Of a stretch of DNA of 64,000 nucleotides, positions 16,156-24,600 are shown piece by piece. Origin of the DNA: Cytobacillus oceanisediminis (lineage in GTDB: Bacteria > Bacillota > Bacilli > Bacillales > Cytobacillaceae). Positions within the stretch are counted from its first letter, which is position 1; each line of letters begins with the position of its first letter. The position numbers and the translations under genes were made by a program. The notes beneath the pieces were generated by a model. That model was not told where the DNA came from, ran no database searches, and was given only the letters and a program-made list of their open reading frames with translations. The stretch lies in contig NZ_CP065511.1 of NCBI RefSeq assembly GCF_022811925.1, positions 4,209,501 to 4,273,500 of the forward strand. Direction: 5' to 3'.

Positions 16156-17064
16156 ATGACGCTTGCATTTCCAAATAAAGTAACAATTATTGAAGTTGGC
16201 CCGCGGGATGGACTGCAAAATGAAAAGGCCTTTGTACCCACCGAAGTCAAGAAAGACTTTATCAGAAGTTTAAAAAATGCAGGATTAACAGAATTGGAGC
16301 TTACTTCATTTGTGTCTCCGAAGTGGGTCCCGCAGATGGGGGATGCAGCTGAAATTACGGCAGATTGCCTTGATGCAAATACAAGGGATATCGTGCTGGC
16401 CCCAAACCGCAAGGGCATTGACAGGGTATATATGACTGAATGCCGGGCTGTTGCCGTTTTCGTCGGTGTAAGCAATACGTTTAATAAGAAAAATATCAAT
16501 AAATCCACTCAGGAAAGCATGGATGAACTAAAGCCGATTATCGGAGAACTGAAGGAGAAAGGTTACTTTGTCCGCGCCTGCATCTCCACGGCATTTCATT
16601 GCCCGTATGAAGGAGCAATCAATCCTGAAGATACAGTTGGACTATGCCGTCAATTTGTTGAGGCAGGGGCTGATGAATTAAGCGTGGCAGATACAATCGG
16701 GATGGCTGCTCCCCATGAGTCGCACGGGCTTTTTTCCCGTTTAAAAGAAGAGTTTCCAACTACCCTGCTGACTGCACATTTCCATGACACAAGAAAAATG
16801 GCCCTTACTAATATTTTTGCAGCCTTACAGGCAGGTGTCGACCGATTTGATACTTCCGCCGGAGGACTTGGCGGATGCCCATTTGCCCCAGGCGCTGCAG
16901 GCAATGCGGCAACTGAAGATGTTGTTTATATGCTTGAGCGTATGGGAATTGAAACCAATGTTAACCTTGATCACTTAATGGAAGCGGTAAAAATTGTTCA
17001 GCCTCATCTTTCCAGGCCGATTGAAAGCACCTATTTCAGGCTGAACGCTCAAACTGTTCAATAG
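16156..17064 (+). CDS. Hydroxymethylglutaryl-CoA lyase
   Basis: Cleaves 3-hydroxy-3-methylglutaryl-CoA to acetoacetate and acetyl-CoA, the last step of leucine breakdown. DRE-TIM-family barrel with EVGPRDGLQNE at the N terminus (metal Asp), HFHDTR near 210 and the lyase signature GGLGGCPFAPGAAGN with its catalytic Cys. I start at ATG 16156 after GGGAGAGG (302 aa); the open frame upstream to 15964 is not supported. Similar to B. subtilis YngG. The divergent operon uses its product acetoacetate. Confidence 0.93.
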   Translation: MTLAFPNKVTIIEVGPRDGLQNEKAFVPTEVKKDFIRSLKNAGLTELELTSFVSPKWVPQMGDAAEITADCLDANTRDIVLAPNRKGIDRVYMTECRAVAVFVGVSNTFNKKNINKSTQESMDELKPIIGELKEKGYFVRACISTAFHCPYEGAINPEDTVGLCRQFVEAGADELSVADTIGMAAPHESHGLFSRLKEEFPTTLLTAHFHDTRKMALTNIFAALQAGVDRFDTSAGGLGGCPFAPGAAGNAATEDVVYMLERMGIETNVNLDHLMEAVKIVQPHLSRPIESTYFRLNAQTVQ

Positions 17065-17181
17065 CAGCTTCTTAAGATGAATAATGCGCCCTCTATTATA
17101 GCATCTTATTAGATGAAAGCAACTGCTAAAGCAGCTGACGAATTCAAATCAGCTGAAGCCTATAAAAAGGGGGATAATCCA

Positions 17182-17313
17182 ATGAGCCAAAAACGCGATA
17201 AAGGATATAGCCAGAAGGGGAAGCCGAATTCCGATACAGTAAACCAGACGATTGCTGCCGAAGAATTAGAAAAGGCGATTCATCCAACTAAAAGACAAAA
17301 CGCAAAGCAATAA
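17182..17313 (+). CDS. Hypothetical 43-residue hydrophilic protein
   Basis: Starts at ATG 17182 behind AGGGGG with good spacing. The peptide is short, basic and polar (MSQKRDKGYSQKGK..., then a predicted helix IAAEELEKAIH and a Lys-rich end) and has no signal peptide or Cys. I do not recognise the family; Gln/Lys-rich small proteins of spore formers often accompany sporulation, but nothing here proves it. A terminator follows directly, supporting a real gene. The frame stays open to 17113 without a ribosome site there. Confidence 0.6.
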   Translation: MSQKRDKGYSQKGKPNSDTVNQTIAAEELEKAIHPTKRQNAKQ

Positions 17314-17335
17314 GCCGCCGCAAAGCGGCTTTTTT
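17312..17335 (+). terminator. Terminator after the 43-residue protein gene
   Basis: AAGCCGC/GCGGCTT stem with a 6-nt loop and a run of six T, starting at the stop codon. Confidence 0.9.
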
Positions 17336-17437
17336 CATGCTGAGAGTCCTTCATGAAATTCAGCATGTCCCGGCTCACATCTCTGTTTTAATTTTATCCA
17401 GAATGGTAAAATAAAGAAAAAAGATGGAGGGATGGGT

Positions 17438-18364
17438 TTGAGAAGGTTTTTACGTTATTTATTTTCCATCGTACTCTTTCTTTCATCACTCGGCGTCTAT
17501 TTTACAAATAGGCTTATGTTTATGAAAAAGAAGGAAGATGACTTTATTTTAGAAAGGGAGAAGGAGTCCGGCAGACTTGATCTTATCAAGTATGAAAGCC
17601 TGCCAAAAAGAGAAGTGCTTATTCCCTCCCCATTTGGCTATAACTTAAAAGCCGTTGCTGTCGAACCGCATAAAAATAGTCGCTATATTGTTATTTCCCA
17701 CGGGGTTACGGAAAATAAAATGAACTCGATTAAATATATGAACCTCTTTTTGGACCGGGGATTTAATGCGGTTATCTATGATCATCGCCGCCACGGAGAA
17801 TCCGGAGGAAGAACGACAAGTTACGGGCATTATGAAAAGTTTGATTTAAAAGCTATTATTGATTGGCTTAAAGCGGAAAAAGGGCCAAATATTCAGATTG
17901 GCATTCATGGCGAAAGCATGGGAGCTGCTACAATGATCCTCTATGCGGGAATGCTCGAAGACGGTGCCGACTTTTACATCGCCGATTGCCCTTTTTCAGA
18001 CTTTAAAGAGCAGCTGACTTACCGTCTGAAAGCAGAAATGAAGCTGTCGCCAAAGTTCTTTTTGCCTGTTGCCGATCTATTTCTGCGGATGCGCGAGAAA
18101 TACTCCATCGCAGATGTATCGCCTATTTCCGTTATTGAAAATATAAAGAAACCCATCCTGTTCATACACAGTGAAAAAGATGATTTTATTTTGCCGACCA
18201 TGTCCGAGGCTTTATACGAGAAGAAAAAAGGCCCTAAACAACTTTACCTTGCTGTCAATGGGATCCATGCCCAATCCTTCAATGAAAACAGAGAAGATTA
18301 TGAAAAAGTCATCGACGAGTTTTTGGATCAGTATGTCAGCAGCAAAGATACTTTATCACAATAG
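17438..18364 (+). CDS. yqkD: Alpha/beta hydrolase, YqkD family
   Basis: Membrane-anchored serine hydrolase of unknown substrate, 308 aa. N-terminal hydrophobic helix about residues 5-25, then the hydrolase fold: oxyanion-region motif ISHGVTENK, YDHRRHGESGG, nucleophile elbow GIHGESMGAA (Ser near 165), Asp in HSEKDDF and His in NGIHAQSF near 285. Matches B. subtilis YqkD throughout. I prefer TTG 17438 because GGAGG is 8 nt upstream, while ATG 17432 touches it. Convergent with the lipoprotein gene. Confidence 0.88.
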   Translation: MRRFLRYLFSIVLFLSSLGVYFTNRLMFMKKKEDDFILEREKESGRLDLIKYESLPKREVLIPSPFGYNLKAVAVEPHKNSRYIVISHGVTENKMNSIKYMNLFLDRGFNAVIYDHRRHGESGGRTTSYGHYEKFDLKAIIDWLKAEKGPNIQIGIHGESMGAATMILYAGMLEDGADFYIADCPFSDFKEQLTYRLKAEMKLSPKFFLPVADLFLRMREKYSIADVSPISVIENIKKPILFIHSEKDDFILPTMSEALYEKKKGPKQLYLAVNGIHAQSFNENREDYEKVIDEFLDQYVSSKDTLSQ

Positions 18365-18367
18365 AAA

Positions 18368-18393
18368 CAGCTGGCTTCAATGTGAGCCAGCTG
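18368..18393. terminator. Hairpin between convergent yqkD and lipoprotein genes
   Basis: CAGCTGGCT pairs with AGCCAGCTG across an 8-nt loop. The T-run is weak in both directions, so efficiency is uncertain. Confidence 0.5.
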
Positions 18394-18409
18394 CTTCATA
18401 TAGGATCCT

Positions 18410-18946
18410 CTAATTTTTCTTTTTCTTTATGATTTCCTTCCCCTCTGCCGACAGCCCTCTTGCAGTATGAAAATCTCCCATTTTAAAATAATAGCGTTTG
18501 TTTTCTTTTTTAATAATAGCCGCTTCTTCAAATTTCTCTTCCTTGCCGGCTACCTCTACTTTTTTAATATCCCCGCTCTGAATCTCACCAAAAATAATCG
18601 GTAATCTGTTTTCTAATTTACCTTCCTTATCGTAATCATAAAAAGTATCTGTATAAACGGTCATATGTTCATTCTCATAATGTTCCCAATGGTTATGGCC
18701 TTCATTTTTCCAGCCTTTATTGTCACTGCCCTTCAAATAGGCAGCCGCCATGGCCTCGACTTCGTTTTGTCCATCATTCTGCTGCGTTAAATACAGCAGT
18801 ATGACTCCATCTTTTACTTTTTCTTTATGTAAGACTTCTTTTACATTGAATGGAATTCCATCATCAATCGCCTGGCCCATTGTTGCTTTACTGCAACCTG
18901 ACAAAATCAGGAAAGCTGCCGCCAGCAAAAATAATCTCTGCTTCAT
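18410..18946 (-). CDS. Hypothetical lipoprotein
   Basis: A 178-residue protein from ATG 18946 (GGGGGAG upstream) with a Lys/Arg start, a hydrophobic stretch and the lipobox LSGC (Cys near residue 18), so it should be anchored outside the membrane. The mature part is charged and mixed alpha/beta, ending in a Lys-rich tail. I recognise no domain and recall no counterpart here in B. subtilis. Confidence 0.75.
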   Translation of the reverse strand: MKQRLFLLAAAFLILSGCSKATMGQAIDDGIPFNVKEVLHKEKVKDGVILLYLTQQNDGQNEVEAMAAAYLKGSDNKGWKNEGHNHWEHYENEHMTVYTDTFYDYDKEGKLENRLPIIFGEIQSGDIKKVEVAGKEEKFEEAAIIKKENKRYYFKMGDFHTARGLSAEGKEIIKKKKN

Positions 18947-19134
18947 TCGAATCTCCCCCAATCAGCACTCTCTTCAACAATAATGACAAACATCTTTGTT
19001 ATTGTTATTCTATTTAGCCTGTAACCTTTTACTAATATATTAAAACCTTATTTTCCAGAATTTTGGAAGGGTATTTTTACCTATGTAACCAATTAAAAAA
19101 GACCGCCTTCCCACAGCGGCCGCCTGCTACATCA

Positions 19135-19461
19135 TTATTTTGTTTTATCAATAAAGCTCATTCTCGGGTTTAAATACTGATTCGGACTTTTTAACTGAAA
19201 GCAGTTTGCCTTCTCTGAAAAGTCTATTATCAAATCGTCATCTAAAAATACTTCCTTTGATTTTTCCACATATATGCTGCCGGTGTTCGTTTTGATTTCC
19301 CTGTCATCATCATCAAGCTCGTCAACAAGCCAGAGTGCCGTCACTCCGCTTACAACACAGCCGCAGCCATCTATATCATACTTAAGCCTTATGAATCCAT
19401 CTTTGCCGGCAATCCGTCCCGATAATTTTTCTGCCGCCAATTCAGTTAATGCAATTTCCAT
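19135..19461 (-). CDS. yqkB: YqkB-like HesB/IscA-fold protein
   Basis: A 108-residue protein of the HesB/IscA-like (Fe-S biogenesis) superfamily, as B. subtilis YqkB. It has an IDGCGCVVSGV loop with a Cys-x-Cys pair but lacks the C-terminal Cys pair of true A-type Fe-S carriers, so an iron-sulfur role is uncertain. Start is ATG 19461 with GGGGAGG 11 nt upstream; the upstream extension of the frame is unlikely to be translated. A weak hairpin at about 19101-19120 may end it. Confidence 0.8.
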   Translation of the reverse strand: MEIALTELAAEKLSGRIAGKDGFIRLKYDIDGCGCVVSGVTALWLVDELDDDDREIKTNTGSIYVEKSKEVFLDDDLIIDFSEKANCFQLKSPNQYLNPRMSFIDKTK

Positions 19462-19576
19462 GTTTAAAACTACCTCCCCTTTGCATATGCTGTATTTTAA
19501 CACAGTTAGGAATAACATGCTTCTGAAAGAGACAGTTGCTTATTCAGCCACCAAAATTGTGAAAGGATGATTGGAT

Positions 19577-19795
19577 ATGTCAAAGGCGCAGATTAAAGTA
19601 ATGGATAATGGATCGTTTCGTGTAACAGGTGATGTAGAATTAATTGATATGGATGGCAATAAATTTGAAACAAAACAAACCTTCTCCCTTTGCCGCTGCG
19701 GAAGATCCTCGAAAATCCCATTTTGTGATGGCACTCATAAAGGAACTTTTCAATCCTGTGTCCGTGCGGAGAAAGCTCTCGATGACAATCAATAA
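19577..19795 (+). CDS. CDGSH iron-sulfur domain protein
   Basis: A 72-residue mitoNEET-type protein. The ligand motif is complete: CRCGRSSKIPFCDGTHKG, three Cys and one His binding a [2Fe-2S] cluster. Function in bacteria is uncertain (electron or cluster transfer). AAAGGATG lies 8 nt before ATG 19577. It diverges from yqkB, another possible Fe-S-related gene, and a strong terminator follows. Confidence 0.85.
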   Translation: MSKAQIKVMDNGSFRVTGDVELIDMDGNKFETKQTFSLCRCGRSSKIPFCDGTHKGTFQSCVRAEKALDDNQ

Positions 19796-19801
19796 GGGTG
19801 G

Positions 19802-19832
19802 AAAACGGGGACAATCATCCCCGTTTTTTTTC
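19802..19832 (+). terminator. Terminator after the CDGSH gene
   Basis: AAACGGGGA/TCCCCGTTT stem followed by a long T-run, a few bases after the stop. Confidence 0.92.
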
Positions 19833-19973
19833 ATTTTTTATTCCTGCGGGTGTTGCTCTTTCATCCTGTACAATCCCTTGAAGCAGTTCCCGGTCCCTGT
19901 CCGTACTGTCTTCTCCGGCCCCTGGTGCGATATTAGCCATCGGCAGCTGTTCCAGTTCTTTTCCTCTAGGCAT
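19815..19973 (-). CDS. Possible 52-residue hypothetical protein
   Basis: Minus-strand frame starting MPRGKELEQLPMANIAPGAG behind GGGAGGT (9 nt spacing). It is hydrophilic, acidic in the middle (GEDSTDRDREL) and Lys-rich at the end. Its last codons run through the terminator hairpin of the opposite CDGSH gene. I recognise no family. The ribosome site supports it; the overlap and the lack of a terminator of its own count against it. Confidence 0.4.
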   Translation of the reverse strand: MPRGKELEQLPMANIAPGAGEDSTDRDRELLQGIVQDERATPAGIKNEKKRG

Positions 19974-20053
19974 ATTTCATACACCTCCCTGCTGTTAAGA
20001 TGCTTCCCACGTCCAAAAACTACCCGTTTTAAATTCATCCAGTTCAGACAGCT

Positions 20054-20389
20054 CTATTCATCCGTGAACCGCGCATCCGCTATAGCGTTAATGGAAATAT
20101 GATGAATTTCCCCAAATCGATCAACAATATGAAGCTTTTGGCCAAGTTCATCCCAATAATGGATGCTCCCGATGACCAGTTCATAATTCCTGCCCCTGTA
20201 ATGAGTAAGTGTAACGCTTTTTTGAAATTCCATTGCCTCCGAAAGAATTTCATTCATATATTCAAATTTCTGCTCATCCAATTCCCGCTCTTGCTCGTAC
20301 GTATCTTCCTCTGCCCAGTCTCTTAAGAGCTTTACATGTTCCGGCAGCATCATAGAAGTCCATTTTATTCTGCCCCGATCGCGAATCAT
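20054..20389 (-). CDS. yqjX: YolD-like protein (partner of Y-family polymerase)
   Basis: 111-residue YolD-family protein: IRDRGRIKWTSMMLPEH at the N terminus is the family hallmark, followed by a small all-beta core (HYRGRNYELVIGSIHYWDELGQKLHI). YolD proteins are SOS-induced partners encoded beside UvrX/YqjW polymerases. It follows the polymerase gene by 15 nt, as in the yqjW-yqjX arrangement of B. subtilis. Molecular role unproven. Confidence 0.85.
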   Translation of the reverse strand: MIRDRGRIKWTSMMLPEHVKLLRDWAEEDTYEQERELDEQKFEYMNEILSEAMEFQKSVTLTHYRGRNYELVIGSIHYWDELGQKLHIVDRFGEIHHISINAIADARFTDE

Positions 20390-20404
20390 AAGCTGACCCC
20401 CCTT

Positions 20405-21664
20405 TTACATTTTATGGCCGCCAACCAATGTCGCACGGTGCTTGGCGGTTCCTGCGCTTGTATAAGAGACGGCTCTCAGCAGAGCTCCCCCTCCAAACTT
20501 GGAGCGGATCCGGTCCACTGTGTAGCCGAGCTCCCTTTTTTTCCATCCATCCAAATCGAACAGATTCAGCTGCATTTCGCAGTCATCCGTAATATTGCCG
20601 AGGGAAATGGAAATCTGACGCACTGTTTTGCCCTCAAAATTCTCGTCAAAAAGCTCGAGGCAGACGCGGTAAAGATCCATCGTAATATTGGTTGGCTGGT
20701 CAACTGTCCTTGAGCGGTAAAAGCCTCCTCCGAATTCATCCTGGCTGTAGCCAAGGCCAAAGCTGATGGTCCTGCCGGCTTTACGGTGGCTGCGGGCCCT
20801 TCTTGCCACTTCCTCACACATCTCAAGGACCACATGCTTAATTTCCTTTTCCTCTTTGTAATCCCTCAGTAAAATCTGGCTTTTCCCAAAGCTGATCTGC
20901 CCTTCCATGATCGGTGCCCCTATTTCCGACAGATCAATACCCCATGCATGGTGATAGAGCTGATTGCCCATAATCCCAAACTTTTTTTCAAGCTTAGCCA
21001 GATCATAGCGGGCAAGCTGTCCGACTGTAAAAATCCCCATTCCATTCAATGTCTTTTCAACACGGCGGCCGATGCCCCACATTTCCCTTAAAGGGGATAC
21101 ATTCCACAGCGTTGTTTTCACATCTTCATACGTCCATTCAGCAACTCCCTTTTTTTTCGCTTCAAGATCCAGGCAGAGCTTTGACATAAGCAAATTAGGC
21201 CCTATTCCTATGGCACAGGGGAGCTGAAATTCCCGTTCAATATCATCTTTTATTTTCCAGGCAATTGTCCGGGCATCACCCCATAGATGCACTGCGCCGT
21301 CTACTTTTATAAAACTTTCATCGACACTGTAGGTATGGATGGCTTCCTTGGGGACATAACGGTTAAACACCCTGGTGATTTCAGTGGAGATTCTTAAATA
21401 AGTCGCCATTTTCGGCTCCTCAATTCTAATGCGCGGGTCATTGGGAACCTCAAAAAGGCGGGCCCCTGTCTTTATCCCAAACTCTTTTTTCATTCGCGGA
21501 GAGGCAGCCAGAACAACGCTGCCCTTCCGTTCCACATTCCCCGCAATCACAAGATAGCAGTCAAGGGGATCCAGACCAAGCATGACAGCAGAACAGCTTG
21601 CATAAAAGCTCTTCATATCAACACACAAAATTTGATTATTCGGCATTGCGCTGTAATCAACCAT
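20405..21664 (-). CDS. yqjW: Y-family DNA polymerase, UvrX/YqjW type
   Basis: Error-prone lesion-bypass polymerase of the UmuC/DinB superfamily, 419 aa from ATG 21664 (GGAGGATG upstream). The palm has VDMKSFYASCSAV with the first metal Asp and TYSVDESFIKV with the acidic pair near residue 110; helix-hairpin-helix and little-finger regions follow. A candidate beta-clamp motif QLNLF is near the C terminus. With YolD downstream and two LexA boxes upstream it forms an SOS mutagenesis unit. Confidence 0.9.
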   Translation of the reverse strand: MVDYSAMPNNQILCVDMKSFYASCSAVMLGLDPLDCYLVIAGNVERKGSVVLAASPRMKKEFGIKTGARLFEVPNDPRIRIEEPKMATYLRISTEITRVFNRYVPKEAIHTYSVDESFIKVDGAVHLWGDARTIAWKIKDDIEREFQLPCAIGIGPNLLMSKLCLDLEAKKKGVAEWTYEDVKTTLWNVSPLREMWGIGRRVEKTLNGMGIFTVGQLARYDLAKLEKKFGIMGNQLYHHAWGIDLSEIGAPIMEGQISFGKSQILLRDYKEEKEIKHVVLEMCEEVARRARSHRKAGRTISFGLGYSQDEFGGGFYRSRTVDQPTNITMDLYRVCLELFDENFEGKTVRQISISLGNITDDCEMQLNLFDLDGWKKRELGYTVDRIRSKFGGGALLRAVSYTSAGTAKHRATLVGGHKM

Positions 21665-21752
21665 GACTTCGACATCCTCCTTCAGAAAAGCGCAAGGCAC
21701 CGCACCGGCTTATGCAGGTCGGCAGCGCCCGAATCCAAACAAAAAATAAACA

Positions 21753-21805
21753 AGAACATCCGTTCTGTATATGTATACCCATTATATTAAGCGAATATGC
21801 GTTCG
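21753..21805. promoter_or_regulatory. Two LexA (SOS) boxes between yqjW and yqzH
   Basis: AGAACATCCGTTCT (21753-21766) keeps the GAAC-N4-GTTC core; CGAATATGCGTTCG (21792-21805) differs from CGAAC-N4-GTTCG at one position. They lie in the divergent region serving both genes, which are SOS-controlled in B. subtilis. Confidence 0.75.
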
Positions 21806-21905
21806 GTTTCAATGGAAATTTTACGCGGTTTTTCTTAAAACAGGTTCTTTTGCCAGGTGCCGATATTACCAGAAACCAGTATAATCAGCTTGAGGTGCAA
21901 AAATA

Positions 21906-22112
21906 ATGAACAAAAAACTGATATATAAAATGGTTCAAAACTGTTTAAAGCAATATAACAAGGACAGCCATTCCATTATGTTTGAAAGCAGGGAATTTGC
22001 AGAGATATTCAATAAAGTCATAGAGGAGAAAAATAAAGAAGCAGACAGCGAGCTGCATGAAATAGTAAATGATGTGGTATACGGGTATATTACTGATTCA
22101 CCATATTTTTGA
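21906..22112 (+). CDS. yqzH: YqzH-like small protein
   Basis: A 68-residue acidic protein (MNKKLIYKMVQNCLKQY ... ELHEIVNDVVYGYIT) resembling B. subtilis YqzH, which is next to the same polymerase genes and induced by DNA damage. No enzymatic motif. Start ATG 21906; the ribosome site (GAGGTG) is fair. Probably LexA-controlled through the boxes at 21753-21805. Confidence 0.75.
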   Translation: MNKKLIYKMVQNCLKQYNKDSHSIMFESREFAEIFNKVIEEKNKEADSELHEIVNDVVYGYITDSPYF

Positions 22113-22157
22113 ATGAAAAAGAAGCCGAAGCGATTGCTCCGGCTCCTTTTTCATTTC
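22111..22157. terminator. Bidirectional terminator between yqzH and yqjQ
   Basis: Long stem with AGCCG-AGC and GCT-CGGCT core flanked by GAATGAAAAAG/CTTTTTCATTC, spanning both stop codons. Confidence 0.85.
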
Positions 22158-22945
22158 TGATTAAATGCACGTTTTCCAATTTTTTCGAACAGTCCTGGAA
22201 AAAGTGTATAGATAATGCTTCCCGCATTCATCCACCGCGGGAGATTAATTTCCCTGACTGGCATCAGCATGGCATTGACTACTTTAAGCGCCACATACTC
22301 GGGCTTAAGCATATACTTGCTGACATTTTTCACATATGTGCCTTTTTCATCGGCAATATTGAAGAAGTTTGTCTCAATCGGTCCAGGATTAACAGCAGTC
22401 ACAAACACATTGCTGTCATCAAGCTCCATCCGAAGGCTGTTCGTATAGCCAAGAACAGCATGCTTGGTTGCGGAATAGATACTGGATTTCGGTGTGGCAA
22501 TTTTGCCCGCCTGTGAGGCGATGTTGATAATATGGCCGCTCCTCTGTTTCCTCATCACCGGCAGCACCATGCTGGTGCAAGCCATTAAACCAACTACATT
22601 TACATCAAACATTCCCTTTATTTCTTCAACTTTTGCTTCATGTGCCTCCCGGAAAACTCCGAACCCGGCATTATTCACAAGAACATCTATGTGATCAAAC
22701 CGGGCAAGTACCTCGGAAAAAACAGCCGAGACTTCGTCAGTGTCCGAAACATCGAGTTTATGTATGTAAACATCCACTGTAAAACGCCTCTGCAAATCTG
22801 CCTGCAGTTCCTGCAATTTGTCAAGGCTGCGGGCAAGAAGGACAAGGTTTGCTCCTCTCTCGGCACAAAGGAAAGCCATTTGGGCCCCAATTCCTCCAGA
22901 TGCACCTGTGATAATCACATTTTTATTTTTTAATCTGTCTGACAA
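22151..22945 (-). CDS. yqjQ: Short-chain dehydrogenase/reductase (YqjQ-like)
   Basis: Classical SDR of 264 aa: GASGGIG cofactor motif near residues 14-20, NNAG near 92, catalytic Ser in IASQAG and YSATK near 158-162. Substrate unknown. Start is TTG 22945, one base after the yqjP stop, with GAGGTGG inside the yqjP end, so translation is coupled. Same pair and order in B. subtilis. Confidence 0.88.
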   Translation of the reverse strand: MSDRLKNKNVIITGASGGIGAQMAFLCAERGANLVLLARSLDKLQELQADLQRRFTVDVYIHKLDVSDTDEVSAVFSEVLARFDHIDVLVNNAGFGVFREAHEAKVEEIKGMFDVNVVGLMACTSMVLPVMRKQRSGHIINIASQAGKIATPKSSIYSATKHAVLGYTNSLRMELDDSNVFVTAVNPGPIETNFFNIADEKGTYVKNVSKYMLKPEYVALKVVNAMLMPVREINLPRWMNAGSIIYTLFPGLFEKIGKRAFNQK

Positions 22946-22946
22946 A

Positions 22947-23921
22947 TCAAACCACCTCTTTTGATGCGGAATACAAGAATGCTTCCTCCTCTTTATTTAT
23001 ATAAATCTCTCCTATTGAATGCAAATAGTCAAGCTGAGCGACCGTTTCGGAAATCGTCAGGGAAAGCTCCTTCTCATAAACTTTCGGAAACAGGCGGCGG
23101 CACACTTCAAAAACAGTGAGCGATTCAGACTCAAGCCATGCCTTTACTTTCATTGCCCGCTCATGCTGGCGGCCAAGCCTTTCGTTTATTAACTCATTCA
23201 CATTTGTAATATCCTCTCCATGTCCAGAGTAAAAAAGGGAAATTGGCAGCTGCCGCAGCTTTTTCAGCGACTCGTTATACTGAAGCTGCGGCTTCGGCCG
23301 TTCCGTATTGCCAGGAAGCGGCGGCTCCAGGATGGGATTGGGAGAAATATGTGCAAGCAAATGGTCTCCTCCAAGGAATACACCATCTTTCTCCCTGAAC
23401 AAACCTATATGGCTCTGTGCATGCCCAGGTGTCTCCATTACCGTCCAATCGTCCAGCCCTTCAGGCTGGCTGCCTTCCTTCAGTTCGCCTGTCAGGGTAC
23501 GATTGCAGGAATAGCGCAGAGTCTTTTTCATCTTGTTTATAAAGGAAAAATAACTTTCAGGAATCCCAAATTCGTTAAAAAGTTTTATGTAGAATTCATC
23601 ATGAAATTTTAGAAACTGGTCCGTCCGGGACAGCCACCTTTGATTAACCGGGTGCCCGAACACATCGAGATAGTCTGGAAAAAAGTCAAGCAGCCCGGCA
23701 TGATCGGGATGATGATGTGTAAGGACAACCTGTTCAAAATCACCGGGAGTTAAATTCAGCTCTTTAAGCTGGGATTTTAGGGCTTCCCACGCTTCATCCG
23801 TTTTAGGGCCGGCATCCACAAGAGTCAGCTTTTCCCCTTTTACTGCATATACATTAACGTCGCCGACAGGAAAAGGTGTCGGGATAACAAGTTTTGCAAT
23901 TCCATCCTTCCATTTTGCCAT
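22947..23921 (-). CDS. yqjP: Metallo-beta-lactamase-fold hydrolase (YqjP-like)
   Basis: 324-residue MBL-fold protein with the di-metal motif THHHPDH near residue 70, a downstream TPGHAQSHIG ligand and GGDHLL. A C-terminal winged-helix-like segment (FEVCRRLFPKVYEKELS) is typical of the thioesterase-like LACTB2/YqjP group. Substrate unknown. I start at ATG 23921 after GGGGGA; the ORF extending to 23996 lacks a site. First gene of yqjP-yqjQ. Confidence 0.87.
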   Translation of the reverse strand: MAKWKDGIAKLVIPTPFPVGDVNVYAVKGEKLTLVDAGPKTDEAWEALKSQLKELNLTPGDFEQVVLTHHHPDHAGLLDFFPDYLDVFGHPVNQRWLSRTDQFLKFHDEFYIKLFNEFGIPESYFSFINKMKKTLRYSCNRTLTGELKEGSQPEGLDDWTVMETPGHAQSHIGLFREKDGVFLGGDHLLAHISPNPILEPPLPGNTERPKPQLQYNESLKKLRQLPISLFYSGHGEDITNVNELINERLGRQHERAMKVKAWLESESLTVFEVCRRLFPKVYEKELSLTISETVAQLDYLHSIGEIYINKEEEAFLYSASKEVV

Positions 23922-24201
23922 TTTAACAATCCCCCTAAAATCACTATATTTAAATAAAATAAAGCTGTTTTTTTTATACTTCCGCAGGCCATCCAAGTCA
24001 TACAGTCCATATGCCCTTTAGATAAGCCAACCTGTTTCACCCTTAAAATATCAGCATTTGCCATGCGTACAAATTACCGAAATTCCATAACAAAATTTAG
24101 AAATCTTCATATATAAAAATAAGTGTACCGTTCTTTTTACCGATTGTCATTATTTTCACATAATTTTTGCACATTATTAATATTTTTTTGGAAAATACCG
24201 C

Positions 24202-24231
24202 TTGACAAGTAAGCGTGTCTTCTTGCATAAT
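24202..24231 (+). promoter_or_regulatory. Sigma-A promoter of the proI T-box transcript
   Basis: TTGACA (24202-24207), an 18-nt spacer and CATAAT (24226-24231). Transcription would begin near 24238, at the head of the T-box leader. Confidence 0.75.
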
Positions 24232-24237
24232 CACAAT

Positions 24238-24554
24238 TAAAATTTGATTTAACAGACCAAAGCTGCAATATTGGACAGCAGAAAAATAGCGATGAATAAG
24301 ATTAGTAAATGGAAAACGGCGAAAGAGAGTGAAGCTCAGCGGCTGAAAGGCTTCACCGTCCACTTGACCATTGAACCTGCCTTATGAGCTGTTAGGAAAA
24401 CCTAAACGCACCCCCGGCGTTATCGGGATCGAGATGCCTTTTCAAAAGACAGCGGCTGCAGCAGGCATGCTGCACTAAGAAGGAAAAGGCAATGAAGGTG
24501 GTACCGCGGAAGCATAGTCTTTTCGTCCTTTACAGGATGGAAAGGCTTTTTTTA
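24238..24554 (+). ncRNA. T-box riboswitch, proline-type, leader of proI
   Basis: The T-box motif AATGAAGGTGGTACCGCGG is at 24491-24509, followed by a terminator (stem 24516-24529/24534-24547, then seven T). Stem I carries AGAGAGTGAAGCTCAGCGG-type motifs. The specifier loop reads GAACCTGCC, giving CCT (Pro) at 24376-24378; the alternative CCT at 24380-24382 is also Pro. The TGGT bulge predicts discriminator A. Uncharged tRNA-Pro would permit proI expression. Confidence 0.9.
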
Positions 24555-24600
24555 TTTTAGTCAGCCGGCATTTTGAACAATAAAGGAGGAATAACAGCAA

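Noticed and set aside
15964..17064. HMG-CoA lyase start at 15964
   Set aside because: The upstream frame overlaps the divergent thiolase start and the predicted promoter and cre-like site; ATG 16156 has a strong ribosome site.
21786..21905. Plus-strand peptide reading through the yqjW-yqzH gap
   Set aside because: It crosses the LexA boxes, has no ribosome site and no recognisable pattern.
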